This document shows, in pieces, positions 1-6,892 of a DNA stretch of 38,565 bases (positions are counted from its first letter, which is position 1; each line of letters opens with the position of its first letter). This stretch comes from SIG607 sp045648445 (GTDB lineage: Bacteria; Bacillota; Clostridia; Oscillospirales; Acutalibacteraceae), in NCBI GenBank assembly GCA_045648445.1, contig JAZRNY010000006.1, forward strand, positions 1 through 38,565. Reading direction: 5' to 3'. The notes under the pieces are model-generated. The model made no database searches. It was not told the DNA's origin and saw only the letters and a list, made by a program, of their open reading frames with translations. The position numbers were made by a program, and so were the translations under genes.

Positions 1-93
1 AAGGTCCCCGGAAGACTACCGGGTTGATAGGCACCAAGTCTAAAGGCAGTGATGTCAAAGCTAGGGTGTACTAATAGACCGAGGGCTTGACCT
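1..93 (+). rRNA. rrl: 23S ribosomal RNA, 3' end (partial)
   Basis: The first ~93 bases match the conserved 3' end of bacterial 23S rRNA: the block containing GTACTAATAGACCGAGGGCT, followed by the terminal TTGACC that closes the molecule. The rest of the gene lies before the window. The exact 3' end is judged from conserved closing pairs and could shift by a few bases. It heads the RNA operon 23S, tRNA-Lys, tRNA-Glu, 5S, tRNA-Asn. Confidence 0.95.
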
Positions 94-148
94 ATATTTC
101 GATTCTCCTTGCTTTTCCTTTGTTCAGTTTTGAAGGTGTGATATATAT

Positions 149-224
149 GCACCATTAGCTCAGTTGGTAGAGCACCTGACTCTTAATCAGGGTGTCCCGG
201 GTTCGAGTCCCTGATGGTGCACCA
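149..224 (+). tRNA. tRNA-Lys (anticodon CTT)
   Basis: A full 76-nt cloverleaf. The acceptor stem GCACCAT pairs with ATGGTGC, the anticodon loop CTCTTAA gives CTT, the T-arm contains GGTTCGAGTCC, and CCA is encoded. It sits in the spacer between 23S and 5S. Confidence 0.97.
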
Positions 225-256
225 CTTTGCTTAATACCGTACATGGTTTTATATGT

Positions 257-332
257 GGCCCGTTGGTCAAGTGGCCTAAGACTCCGGCCTCTCACGCCGG
301 CAACATGGGTTCGAATCCCGTACGGGTCACCA
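257..332 (+). tRNA. tRNA-Glu (anticodon CTC)
   Basis: A 76-nt cloverleaf with acceptor GGCCCGT pairing ACGGGTC (one G-U), anticodon stem CCGGC/GCCGG around loop CTCTCAC (anticodon CTC), a GGTTCGAATCC T-arm and an encoded CCA. It is the second tRNA in the 23S-5S spacer. Confidence 0.96.
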
Positions 333-401
333 TTTAATTGAATATTTTTGTTTTAAACAGCATATGCTGTTTATATATAGTGCCTTAGGGCACAGTTAGA
401 A

Positions 402-517
<116 letters not shown>

Positions 518-524
518 ACAATTT

Positions 525-600
525 GCCTTGATAGCTCAGTCGGTAGAGCACGCGGCTGTTAACCGCGGTGTCACAGGTTCGAGCCCTGTTCGAGGCGCCA
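525..600 (+). tRNA. tRNA-Asn (anticodon GTT)
   Basis: A 76-nt cloverleaf: acceptor GCCTTGA with TCGAGGC, anticodon loop CTGTTAA (GTT), T-arm GGTTCGAGCCC, discriminator G and encoded CCA. It is the last RNA of the operon. Parts of its 3' half recur just downstream (680-698 and 764-779). Confidence 0.97.
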
Positions 601-605
601 CACTT

Positions 606-640
606 AATAGCAGATTCCGAAAGGTTTCTGCTATTTTTTT
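606..640 (+). terminator. Intrinsic terminator of the rRNA/tRNA operon
   Basis: The stem AATAGCAGA pairs with TCTGCTATT and runs straight into seven T residues. It lies 5 nt after the CCA of tRNA-Asn. Confidence 0.85.
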
Positions 641-679
641 ATCTATCAATAGTATCCGTGGCTCAACCTACGACACCGC

Positions 680-698
680 GCGGTGTCACAGCTTCGAG
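680..698 (+). repeat. Degenerate copy of the tRNA-Asn T-arm region
   Basis: This stretch matches 565-583 of tRNA-Asn at 18 of 19 positions. Its first bases are also the right arm of a perfect 16-bp palindrome (GACACCGCGCGGTGTC, 672-687). It is too short and unfolded to be a working tRNA. Confidence 0.6.
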
Positions 699-763
699 GT
701 ACGGCTCGTTCCTCGCCCAAACCCTTTTGTCGCTTTGCGACATTTCCCCTATGAGGGGAATAA

Positions 764-779
764 CCTGTTCGAGGCGCCA
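764..779 (+). repeat. Exact 16-nt copy of the tRNA-Asn 3' end (att-like)
   Basis: CCTGTTCGAGGCGCCA at 764-779 is identical to 585-600, the last 16 bases of tRNA-Asn. A duplicated tRNA 3' end is what site-specific integrases leave behind. Here the two copies enclose only ~160 bp without an integrase, so this would be a scar or a partial tRNA duplication. Confidence 0.65.
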
Positions 780-786
780 AAAAATA

Positions 787-1006
787 CTCGTTCTTCGGAA
801 CGAGGATTTTTTTATCCATTGCGAAAGCAATGGCATATCATCAGCCGCAGGCTGTATATCATCAACACGGCAACGCCGTGTTGTATCTCATCACACCTTT
901 AGGTGTGTATCAAAAACTTTCGCAATGATGATATACAACTTCTTACGAAGTTGATGATATGCAATTCCTTGCGGAATTGATGATATACAACGGCAAGCCG
1001 TTGATT
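787..1006 (+). repeat. Hairpin-array element, copy 1
   Basis: The element opens with a terminator hairpin (CTCGTTC-TTCG-GAACGAG, 787-804, then T7). Hairpins follow at 816-833 (GAAA loop), 843-853, 864-882, 892-907, then about 937-952, 963-978 and 989-1002. Linkers on the left half read CATATCATC, GTATATCATC and GTATCTCATC. Those on the right read GATGATATAC, GATGATATGC and GATGATATAC, their reverse complements. The centre (917-927) can pair with 817-827. The last linker turns into TTGATT (1001-1006), placed 16 bp before TATTTT (1023-1028), a weak -10. No ORF is plausible here. I do not recognise a named repeat family. Confidence 0.75.
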
Positions 1007-1127
1007 TATTTCCGCTATTAGTTATTTTAGTGAATGACTTAGAGTTGAGCTAACGATTTTCCTTTTGAATTTAATATGCACACATCATACTAAACAGTTT
1101 TTGCGAGTCTGCTCACAAAATAAGATA

Positions 1128-1155
1128 TGGACTTTTTTCAGCATATAAATATAAT
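1128..1155 (+). promoter_or_regulatory. Probable promoter of the XRE/TPR regulator
   Basis: TGGACT (1128-1133), a 16-bp spacer and TATAAT (1150-1155) lie 42 bp before the start codon. The -35 is imperfect and the -10 is consensus. Confidence 0.55.
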
Positions 1156-1197
1156 TGAATTAGAGGCCTCGCTAAAAAGCATAAAGGAGAATTGATT

Positions 1198-2106
1198 ATG
1201 AATAGTATTTTTGCTAACAATCTCAAAAAACTACGATTACAAAAGAAACTTACTCAAGAACAAGTTGCGGAAGTTTTAGGTGTTGGTTCTCAAACAATTT
1301 CTCGATGGGAGTGTAATACAACATACCCTGATGTTATGTTACTGCCTGAAATTGCAAAACTTTATTGTGTAACAGTTGATGACTTATTCAAAGCAGAAAC
1401 TTCGGCATACGAAAATTATGCTCAACGATTAGCATCAATTTATGAAGCAACACGAGAACCAGAAGATTTTATTTTTGCAGATAACGAGTTTAAAAAACTT
1501 ATTAAAAAGGGAAATTATTCAACAGAAGATTTACGGACTTATGGAACATTGCACCATTTTATGATGCAGTATTCTATAAATAAGGCAGTTGAATTGTTTA
1601 ATATGGTAATTGACAAGGGTGCAGATGCAAATGCTGATGTTTTTTGGAAAACAAAAACACAAAAAATGCTTTTGTATTCGCAGATTGGTAAAAGTAAAGA
1701 AAGCATAGAATTATCTTTAAAAAATATACAAAATGGTTCAAACGATATAATTGATTGGAGATGTTTAATACAATCCTATATATTTGACAGTGATATAAAT
1801 AATGCTTATGATTATTTTTTAAAAGCGACTAAAAAATTCCCTAATGATTCGATAATATATACATTAGGTGGTAATATTTGTAAGAAATTAGGTAAAATCG
1901 ATGAAGCGTTATTATATTGGGATAAAGCAATAGAACTTGATACTACTTGTCTTGATGCCAAGTATTCAAAAATAGACTATTATGCTGAAATTGGCGATAG
2001 AGAAAAATGCAAAAAACTTTCATTAGAAATAGTTGAAGAACTCAAAAAAATAGGATTAGATATTGAAGCGGCAGCAGAAGAAGAGAGATTAAAAGAATTC
2101 ATTTAA
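1198..2106 (+). CDS. XRE-family regulator with C-terminal TPR repeats
   Basis: This 302-aa cytoplasmic protein has an N-terminal HTH_3 DNA-binding domain (about residues 5-60). It includes the helix pair typical of Cro/CI proteins (QVAEVLGVGSQTISRWE) and ends in a VTVDDLF motif. The remaining ~230 residues are helical TPR-like repeats, for example around ALLYWDKAIELDTTCLDAKY. Such HTH-TPR proteins often respond to peptides or protein partners, but no signal can be named here. I use ATG 1198, seven bases after AAAGGAGA, rather than an upstream TTG at 1192. The gene stands alone between two hairpin-array copies, and its AT-rich codon use resembles the following sigma-factor operon. Family assignment is firm; the regulatory target is unknown. 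Confidence 0.85.
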   Translation: MNSIFANNLKKLRLQKKLTQEQVAEVLGVGSQTISRWECNTTYPDVMLLPEIAKLYCVTVDDLFKAETSAYENYAQRLASIYEATREPEDFIFADNEFKKLIKKGNYSTEDLRTYGTLHHFMMQYSINKAVELFNMVIDKGADANADVFWKTKTQKMLLYSQIGKSKESIELSLKNIQNGSNDIIDWRCLIQSYIFDSDINNAYDYFLKATKKFPNDSIIYTLGGNICKKLGKIDEALLYWDKAIELDTTCLDAKYSKIDYYAEIGDREKCKKLSLEIVEELKKIGLDIEAAAEEERLKEFI

Positions 2107-2176
2107 AACAAAAAAGATAATCCTCAGTTTTCAGGCACATTTCATTCGTGTCATTAAGTTCAAACTACCCAAAAAA

Positions 2177-2398
2177 TCCAAGTCTTCGGACTTGGATTTT
2201 TTTATCCAAGCCGAAAGGCTTGGTATATCATCACGACGCAGTCGTGTATATCATCAACACGGCAAATCCGAGTTGTATCTCATCACACCTTTAGGTGTGC
2301 ATAAAAACCCTTTCGGCTTGATGATATACAACTTCTTACGAAGTTGATGATATGCAATTCCTTAAGGAATTGATGATATACACGGCAAGCCGTTGATT
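2177..2398 (+). repeat. Hairpin-array element, copy 2
   Basis: Same plan as copy 1. A UUCG-capped terminator hairpin (2177-2196, seven T) is followed by CCAAGCC-GAAA-GGCTTGG (2206-2223), ACGAC-GCA-GTCGT (2233-2245), a partly decayed hairpin (2256-2275) and CACACC/GGTGTG. The right half has three GATGATATAC-type linkers and hairpins. The centre CCTTTCGGCTTG (2309-2320) is the exact complement of 2207-2218. The array ends in TTGATT (2393-2398), the -35 of the sigma-factor promoter. Stems differ from copy 1 while pairing is kept. Confidence 0.75.
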
Positions 2399-2421
2399 CT
2401 ATTCTGCTTTTTTGCTATACT
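2393..2421 (+). promoter_or_regulatory. Promoter of the sigma-factor operon, fused to array copy 2
   Basis: TTGATT (2393-2398), a 17-bp spacer and TATACT (2416-2421). The -35 box is the final base-run of the hairpin array. A ~100-nt leader follows with a small hairpin (CTCGTC/GACGAG). Confidence 0.7.
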
Positions 2422-2521
2422 AAATATAAGTTATTTTATTTGTAAATTTTACAATTTACTGAGAGTTTTTATATACAGACTCGTCTAATAGACGAGGAGA
2501 AACCAATGAAAGGGGTACCAA

Positions 2522-3079
2522 ATGGATAACGGTGCAAGTAGCTACCGCCGTTTTCTTAATGGTGATGATGAGGGTTTAACCTTAATTATTAAGGATTATA
2601 AAGACGGTTTAATTCTTTATTTAAATAGTTATGTAAATAATATTTATGTGGCTGAAGAAATAATGGAAGAAGCTTTCTTTAAAATTGCGATTAAAAAACC
2701 TAAATTCAACGAGAAGAGTTCATTTAAAACTTGGCTTTACACCATTGGGCGAAATGTTGCAATAGATTATATAAGGCATAATTCTAAATTCTTTATGTCT
2801 CCAATAGAAGATGTAGAAAATTATATTAAAGATGAAACAAACCTTGAAAATCAATATATCAAAAACGAAAGAAAAATTATTGTACATAAGGCAATGTCTA
2901 ATTTGAAGCCTGAATATTTTCAGGTTTTATGGCTTTGCTTTTTTGAAGAATTTTCAAACGAAGAGACAGCAAAGATAATGAAAAAATCCAAACGTCAGGT
3001 GGAAAATTTGTTGTACAGAGCAAAGCAATCTCTCAAATCGTTACTTGATAAGGAGGGATTTAAGTATGAAAAGCTATAA
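2522..3079 (+). CDS. RNA polymerase sigma factor, ECF-type (sigma-70 family)
   Basis: At 185 aa this has the size of an ECF sigma factor. Region 2 (about 25-95) includes FKTWLYTIGRNVAIDYIRH, the usual core-binding and -10 recognition helix. Region 4 (about 125-180) has NEETAKIMKKSKRQVENLLY, the HTH that reads the -35 box. It would direct RNA polymerase to a small regulon, probably its own operon. The next gene starts inside its 3' end (14-bp overlap), and a third gene overlaps that one, so the three are translated together. ATG 2522 follows GAAAGGGG. The membrane protein encoded next is a natural anti-sigma candidate, although it has no recognisable anti-sigma domain. Confidence 0.88.
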   Translation: MDNGASSYRRFLNGDDEGLTLIIKDYKDGLILYLNSYVNNIYVAEEIMEEAFFKIAIKKPKFNEKSSFKTWLYTIGRNVAIDYIRHNSKFFMSPIEDVENYIKDETNLENQYIKNERKIIVHKAMSNLKPEYFQVLWLCFFEEFSNEETAKIMKKSKRQVENLLYRAKQSLKSLLDKEGFKYEKL

Positions 3080-3953
3080 AGAAATAGCTAATAGTATCTT
3101 CGAACGCAGAGATAAATATATAGCAACTCAAAATAGTAGAAAACAAATTATTATATCTATAGTTACACCTTTAATTTGTTGCTGTGTTGTTTTAATCACA
3201 AGTTTTTTTATCAATAATATTCCGGTTTTAGATAGTTCACAAAACGCATCTGATAGTTCTAGTGACAATTCTTTTACAAGTAATCCACCAGTTGTAGAAA
3301 GCAATTATTTTATTGACAGCATTGATAAAATCAATTTTTATTCAGCTAAAAAGATTATCAGCGAAAAATTGCTTTTGCCTATAGGACTTAGGACTAACGC
3401 TTTTTATACACCAAACACGCTTTTGTTAAATAATGCTTATATAGAATATCCTATAGACCGCAACAAAGTTTTTACCGCAACAATGGTAACCTATTTTACT
3501 ATAGAACTTAATGATGAAAAAGGCTTTTTGGCTCAAAAGCTTGGTGGTACCGGTTTAGTAGAGGTTGTTGTAACACAAAACGATATAGATGATTTAGGAG
3601 AAATGATAACCTTTAAACGTGGTGAAAAATATTATACATGCCTTATAAATGGTGGTGACTATGACATCGATTCAAATAAGAGTAGTAGCGAATTTTCTTC
3701 TCACAAATACATCGATGGATTTAATATTATAAAAAATTTAGAGCAAGAAAACTACAAATTTACAGTATATTATGAAGGTTCAAAGGTTATAGGGTTTGAA
3801 TGTGCTCCTTTCCATAGCATACCGACAAATTATGTTATTGATGACGTAACATTCATTAAGGATATTTGTGTTGTTCTTTACACAAATCAAACCTTTACTA
3901 TTGATGAGTTGGAAGTATATTTTAAAAATGAAAAATATGGAGAACTTTTATGA
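3066..3953 (+). CDS. Single-pass membrane protein, possible anti-sigma factor
   Basis: This 295-aa protein has a short charged cytoplasmic N-terminus (1-26) and one transmembrane helix (about 27-50, with an unusual CCC run). A Ser/Asn-rich linker precedes a ~220-residue extracellular domain that I do not recognise. ATG 3066 is chosen because AGGAGG lies just upstream and the start overlaps the sigma gene, the usual layout of sigma/anti-sigma pairs. Its stop overlaps the following ATG (ATGA, 3950-3953). The topology suits a transmembrane regulator of the sigma factor. The cytoplasmic part, however, is much shorter than a classical zinc anti-sigma domain and lacks HxxxCxxC. Function is inferred from context only. 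Confidence 0.6.
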   Translation: MKSYKEIANSIFERRDKYIATQNSRKQIIISIVTPLICCCVVLITSFFINNIPVLDSSQNASDSSSDNSFTSNPPVVESNYFIDSIDKINFYSAKKIISEKLLLPIGLRTNAFYTPNTLLLNNAYIEYPIDRNKVFTATMVTYFTIELNDEKGFLAQKLGGTGLVEVVVTQNDIDDLGEMITFKRGEKYYTCLINGGDYDIDSNKSSSEFSSHKYIDGFNIIKNLEQENYKFTVYYEGSKVIGFECAPFHSIPTNYVIDDVTFIKDICVVLYTNQTFTIDELEVYFKNEKYGELL

Positions 3954-5518
3954 AAAAAATCAAAATCAAATATTGCTTAATTATAGGTGTGTCACTTTTT
4001 CTTGCAGTAGCAGTTTCCCTAATTGTTTACTTCAACAGAAGTGTGGTTGTTCCTCAGATTTCCGGAAAAAATATAAAAATAGCTACTGAGATGCTTGATA
4101 AAGCAGGTATTAAAACTAAAACAGTATATGAATATAGTGATACTGTTTTTAAAGATATTGTAATTTCTCAGGATATTGATGCAGATAATAAAGTAAAATA
4201 TGGAACTTTAATAACTATTGTTGTAAGTAAGGGAATTGAGCAGATAACTCTTCCTGATGTTATAAACATCAGTGCGGAAGATGCAAAAAACACTCTTGAA
4301 AAACTTGGATTTTCTGTGGCTGTAGAAGAACAATTTAGCAAAACAATAACTAAAGGGAATATTGTTTCCCAAAGTGTTTTGGCAGGTAAACAGGCTGATA
4401 AGGGCTCGACAATAAAACTTATAATAAGTAAAGGTCGAGATCTCGTTAAAGTACCAAATATTAAAGGAATGTCATTGCAAAAAGCAGAACAGACTTTAAA
4501 AGATGCCGACTTATATCTTGTGACCGAAAACAAATTGCAATTTAGCAATACCATAAAAGAAGGTTGTATAATTTCACAAGATATCAAAGAGTACGATCAA
4601 GTTGATAGATATTCTACTGTTAATGTCGTAATTAGTGCGGGCGTGGCTAATAAAGTAGGTACAACTCCCGCAAATGCTAATAGATTTGGCATGGTGACCA
4701 CACAAGGAAATTGGATTTATTTTGCAGGGAGCGATTCTTCTATATACAGAATGAGGAACGATAAAAGCGACATACAACATATTTGTAATTCTTCTGCTGT
4801 GTCCTTAAATGTGGTAGGTGAGTGGATATATTTTGTGGATGGTACTTTTGGTGGAATTTACAAAATAAAGATTGATGGCACTGGGAAAACTAAAATCAGT
4901 AATGTTACAAGCTATAAAGTTTATGTCGATGGCGATTGGGTTTATTATACCGATCAATATTGGGGCGGAAATATTTATAAAATGAAGAGTGACGGCAGTT
5001 CGATAAAGCAAATTTCCAGCAAACAGTGCCGTGATTATGTTATTAAAGGTGGCTATGTTTATTTTACTGATTATTCAAATGGGCTAGTTTATAAATGCAG
5101 TGTGAACGGCACGGGCGAAACAATACTTTGTGCCGGTTTTGGCGGTAGCCATCTTACATTGGTAGGAAATAAGCTAGTAGTAACAAATAATTATAATGTT
5201 TTAAGTGTGAACCTTGATGGAAGTGGTTATTATTCTTTCGGAACCACAAATCTTCAATATAGTTTTTTAAATGGCTATGATGGATGGGTTTATTATCTTG
5301 AACATGATTTTCGTGATTCTTCCAATGAAGTTTCTTCATTTGGTAGAATGAGATATGATGGTAGTCAGAAAACAAAAATATATCAATATAAATATTTAAA
5401 TCACGCAAATACCTTTATAAATGTTGCTGCCGGATGGATATATTTTCAAAATGAACACGATAATGACTCTCTTTACCGCATAAAATTTGATGGTCGAAAG
5501 ATCGAAAGAGTTGGATAA
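3950..5518 (+). CDS. Membrane-anchored PASTA and DUF5050 beta-propeller protein
   Basis: A 522-aa protein with an N-terminal anchor helix (about 8-28) and three PASTA domains (about 32-97, 98-163 and 166-233), seen from the repeated pattern of VPxIxGxSxxxAxxxLxxAG and VxxxISxG. A propeller of DUF5050 type (about 244-520) follows, with recurring WIYFxxxxxxxIYRMxxDG blades. PASTA domains bind muropeptides in PknB-type kinases, but no kinase domain is present here. The protein probably senses or binds cell wall outside the cell. It is the last gene of the sigma-factor operon and is translationally coupled to the membrane protein before it. A role as sensor or output of the sigma system is inference. 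Confidence 0.8.
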   Translation: MKKIKIKYCLIIGVSLFLAVAVSLIVYFNRSVVVPQISGKNIKIATEMLDKAGIKTKTVYEYSDTVFKDIVISQDIDADNKVKYGTLITIVVSKGIEQITLPDVINISAEDAKNTLEKLGFSVAVEEQFSKTITKGNIVSQSVLAGKQADKGSTIKLIISKGRDLVKVPNIKGMSLQKAEQTLKDADLYLVTENKLQFSNTIKEGCIISQDIKEYDQVDRYSTVNVVISAGVANKVGTTPANANRFGMVTTQGNWIYFAGSDSSIYRMRNDKSDIQHICNSSAVSLNVVGEWIYFVDGTFGGIYKIKIDGTGKTKISNVTSYKVYVDGDWVYYTDQYWGGNIYKMKSDGSSIKQISSKQCRDYVIKGGYVYFTDYSNGLVYKCSVNGTGETILCAGFGGSHLTLVGNKLVVTNNYNVLSVNLDGSGYYSFGTTNLQYSFLNGYDGWVYYLEHDFRDSSNEVSSFGRMRYDGSQKTKIYQYKYLNHANTFINVAAGWIYFQNEHDNDSLYRIKFDGRKIERVG

Positions 5519-5546
5519 TTAGGATGTAATTAATAGTAAAGAGTAA

Positions 5547-5633
5547 TTGCGATTTTGCTGTATTTATGCTATAATAAACTTAAAGCGGTAATGATAAGTA
5601 AATATTTGATATGCGTAAGTAATATAGTATAAT
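5547..5633 (+). promoter_or_regulatory. Two tandem promoters before the DUF4234 gene
   Basis: The first is TTGCGA (5547-5552), 17 bp, then TATAAT (5570-5575) with an extended TGC. The second is TTGATA (5606-5611), 16 bp, then TATAAT (5628-5633), 26 bp before the start codon. Confidence 0.65.
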
Positions 5634-5659
5634 AAATCTTAATTAAGGGGGAAATTGCA

Positions 5660-6121
5660 GTGGCATATAAATATCCTTATGATTTTGAAGAACAAGTAAA
5701 ATATGAACCTCCAAAGTTTAAGACTAACAGGAGTATGTGGAAATTTCTGCTTTTGAGCATTTTAACTTTGGGTATTTACAGTATTGTTTTTTATACACCT
5801 TTTGCAAGTGAACTTGATCAGATTTATCCCAAAAGGGATGGAACAAAAACAATGGATTTTATTTTTGTATATATTCTTTCGTTGTTTACTTTCAGCTTCG
5901 TGATGTACATTTGGTATCATCACATTTCTCAGCGTATTGAGGAAGCACTGTTAAGACGCAAGATAAATTATAATTTTGGAACAAACGATTTTTGGACATG
6001 GTATTTTTTGGGTTCATTTATACTTGTAGGACCGCTTGTTTACATCCATAAGTTGTGCACTGCAATGAATTTACTTTGTGAAAGTTACAACGAAACTCCT
6101 AATATTGATGCAATAAAATAG
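5660..6121 (+). CDS. DUF4234-type small membrane protein
   Basis: A 153-aa protein with hydrophobic segments near residues 27-47, 68-90 and 112-135. The spacing and the motif SILTLGIYSIVFYT near the first helix are typical of the DUF4234 family, which has no established function. It starts with GTG 5660 behind AAGGGGGA. It has its own promoters and no close partner; the next gene has a separate promoter. Confidence 0.7.
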   Translation: MAYKYPYDFEEQVKYEPPKFKTNRSMWKFLLLSILTLGIYSIVFYTPFASELDQIYPKRDGTKTMDFIFVYILSLFTFSFVMYIWYHHISQRIEEALLRRKINYNFGTNDFWTWYFLGSFILVGPLVYIHKLCTAMNLLCESYNETPNIDAIK

Positions 6122-6201
6122 TTTGTAATGTTAGTTGAGCAGCTAACTGTTGTTAAATTTTGCGCAACTTTATGCTATAATACACCGAAGACGGTGATGA
6201 T

Positions 6202-6732
6202 ATGTTTATGATTTTGTTTATCATAGTTGGAACATTATTACTTGCAAGGGGTATATCGGGATACGATAGTAGATATAACTCTAAAAAATATTTTGTCTTA
6301 AAAAACAAAGAATTTGCAAAAATTTTATTGCCGAAATCGGTAGGATTTCAACGCAGTGTAAAACGTGTAAAATCAGATTTTAATAAAATGACATATATCG
6401 GCGCAACATTTTATATTTGCAATGTATTGTTAATTTTATCTATACCTATTTTTATGCTTTTGATACCTGAAATTCAGGTATCACCCTTTGAAATAGATTC
6501 ACGTTATATTTATATTTTAGTTGATACTTTAAACGAAAAGCTGCCGCTATTACTTTTTTTAATATTATTAGCTGTAGAAATTATATTTGAACTTATCAAT
6601 GTTATTATGCAATCAAAAAAGCTGAATAAAAAAGGAATGAGTATTCTATCGTGTATATTGATTGTGATTATAATTTTATTCAGTTTATTACAAATAGAAG
6701 AATTAGTGTCAACATTTATTGAAGTTTTTTAG
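6202..6732 (+). CDS. Small multi-pass membrane protein, unknown function
   Basis: A 176-aa protein with about four hydrophobic segments (1-18, 66-88, 113-135, 145-165) and a basic loop between the first two. I see no catalytic motif and recognise no family. An extended -10 (TGCTATAAT, about 6173-6181) lies 20 bp before the ATG, with GGTGATG as a weak ribosome site. It is monocistronic and ends at a terminator. Confidence 0.6.
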   Translation: MFMILFIIVGTLLLARGISGYDSRYNSKKYFVLKNKEFAKILLPKSVGFQRSVKRVKSDFNKMTYIGATFYICNVLLILSIPIFMLLIPEIQVSPFEIDSRYIYILVDTLNEKLPLLLFLILLAVEIIFELINVIMQSKKLNKKGMSILSCILIVIIILFSLLQIEELVSTFIEVF

Positions 6733-6782
6733 AAAATCCTTGGTTTTCATCAAGTACTTTTTTGGATATGAGAAACACTTTT

Positions 6783-6820
6783 AATAGCAGAAGCCAATTG
6801 GTTTCTGCTATTTTCTTTTT
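6783..6820 (+). terminator. Intrinsic terminator
   Basis: The stem AATAGCAGAA pairs with TTCTGCTATT and is followed by TTTCTTTTTT. The stem resembles those at 606 and 11789. Confidence 0.85.
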
Positions 6821-6845
6821 TATTAATATTTTAAATGATTGATTA

Positions 6846-6874
6846 TTGCGGTTTTGGAGGTGCTATGTTATAAT
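6846..6874 (+). promoter_or_regulatory. Promoter of the SGNH hydrolase gene
   Basis: TTGCGG (6846-6851), exactly 17 bp, then TATAAT (6869-6874) with TG two bases upstream. It lies inside the longest open frame of the gene, so translation must start further down. Confidence 0.65.
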
Positions 6875-6892
6875 AATAGAGGTGGTGGTTTT

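Noticed and set aside
528..954. Open frames of ~125 codons across tRNA-Asn and array copy 1
   Set aside because: They run through a tRNA, a terminator and hairpin repeats, and their translation has no protein-like pattern.
787..1006. CRISPR array
   Set aside because: The repeated linkers are only ~10 bp, change orientation midway, and the pieces between are palindromes of unequal length rather than unique spacers. No cas genes are nearby.
4168..5408. Minus-strand open frames opposite the PASTA-propeller gene
   Set aside because: They are shadows of a well-supported gene on the other strand, without ribosome sites or recognisable motifs.
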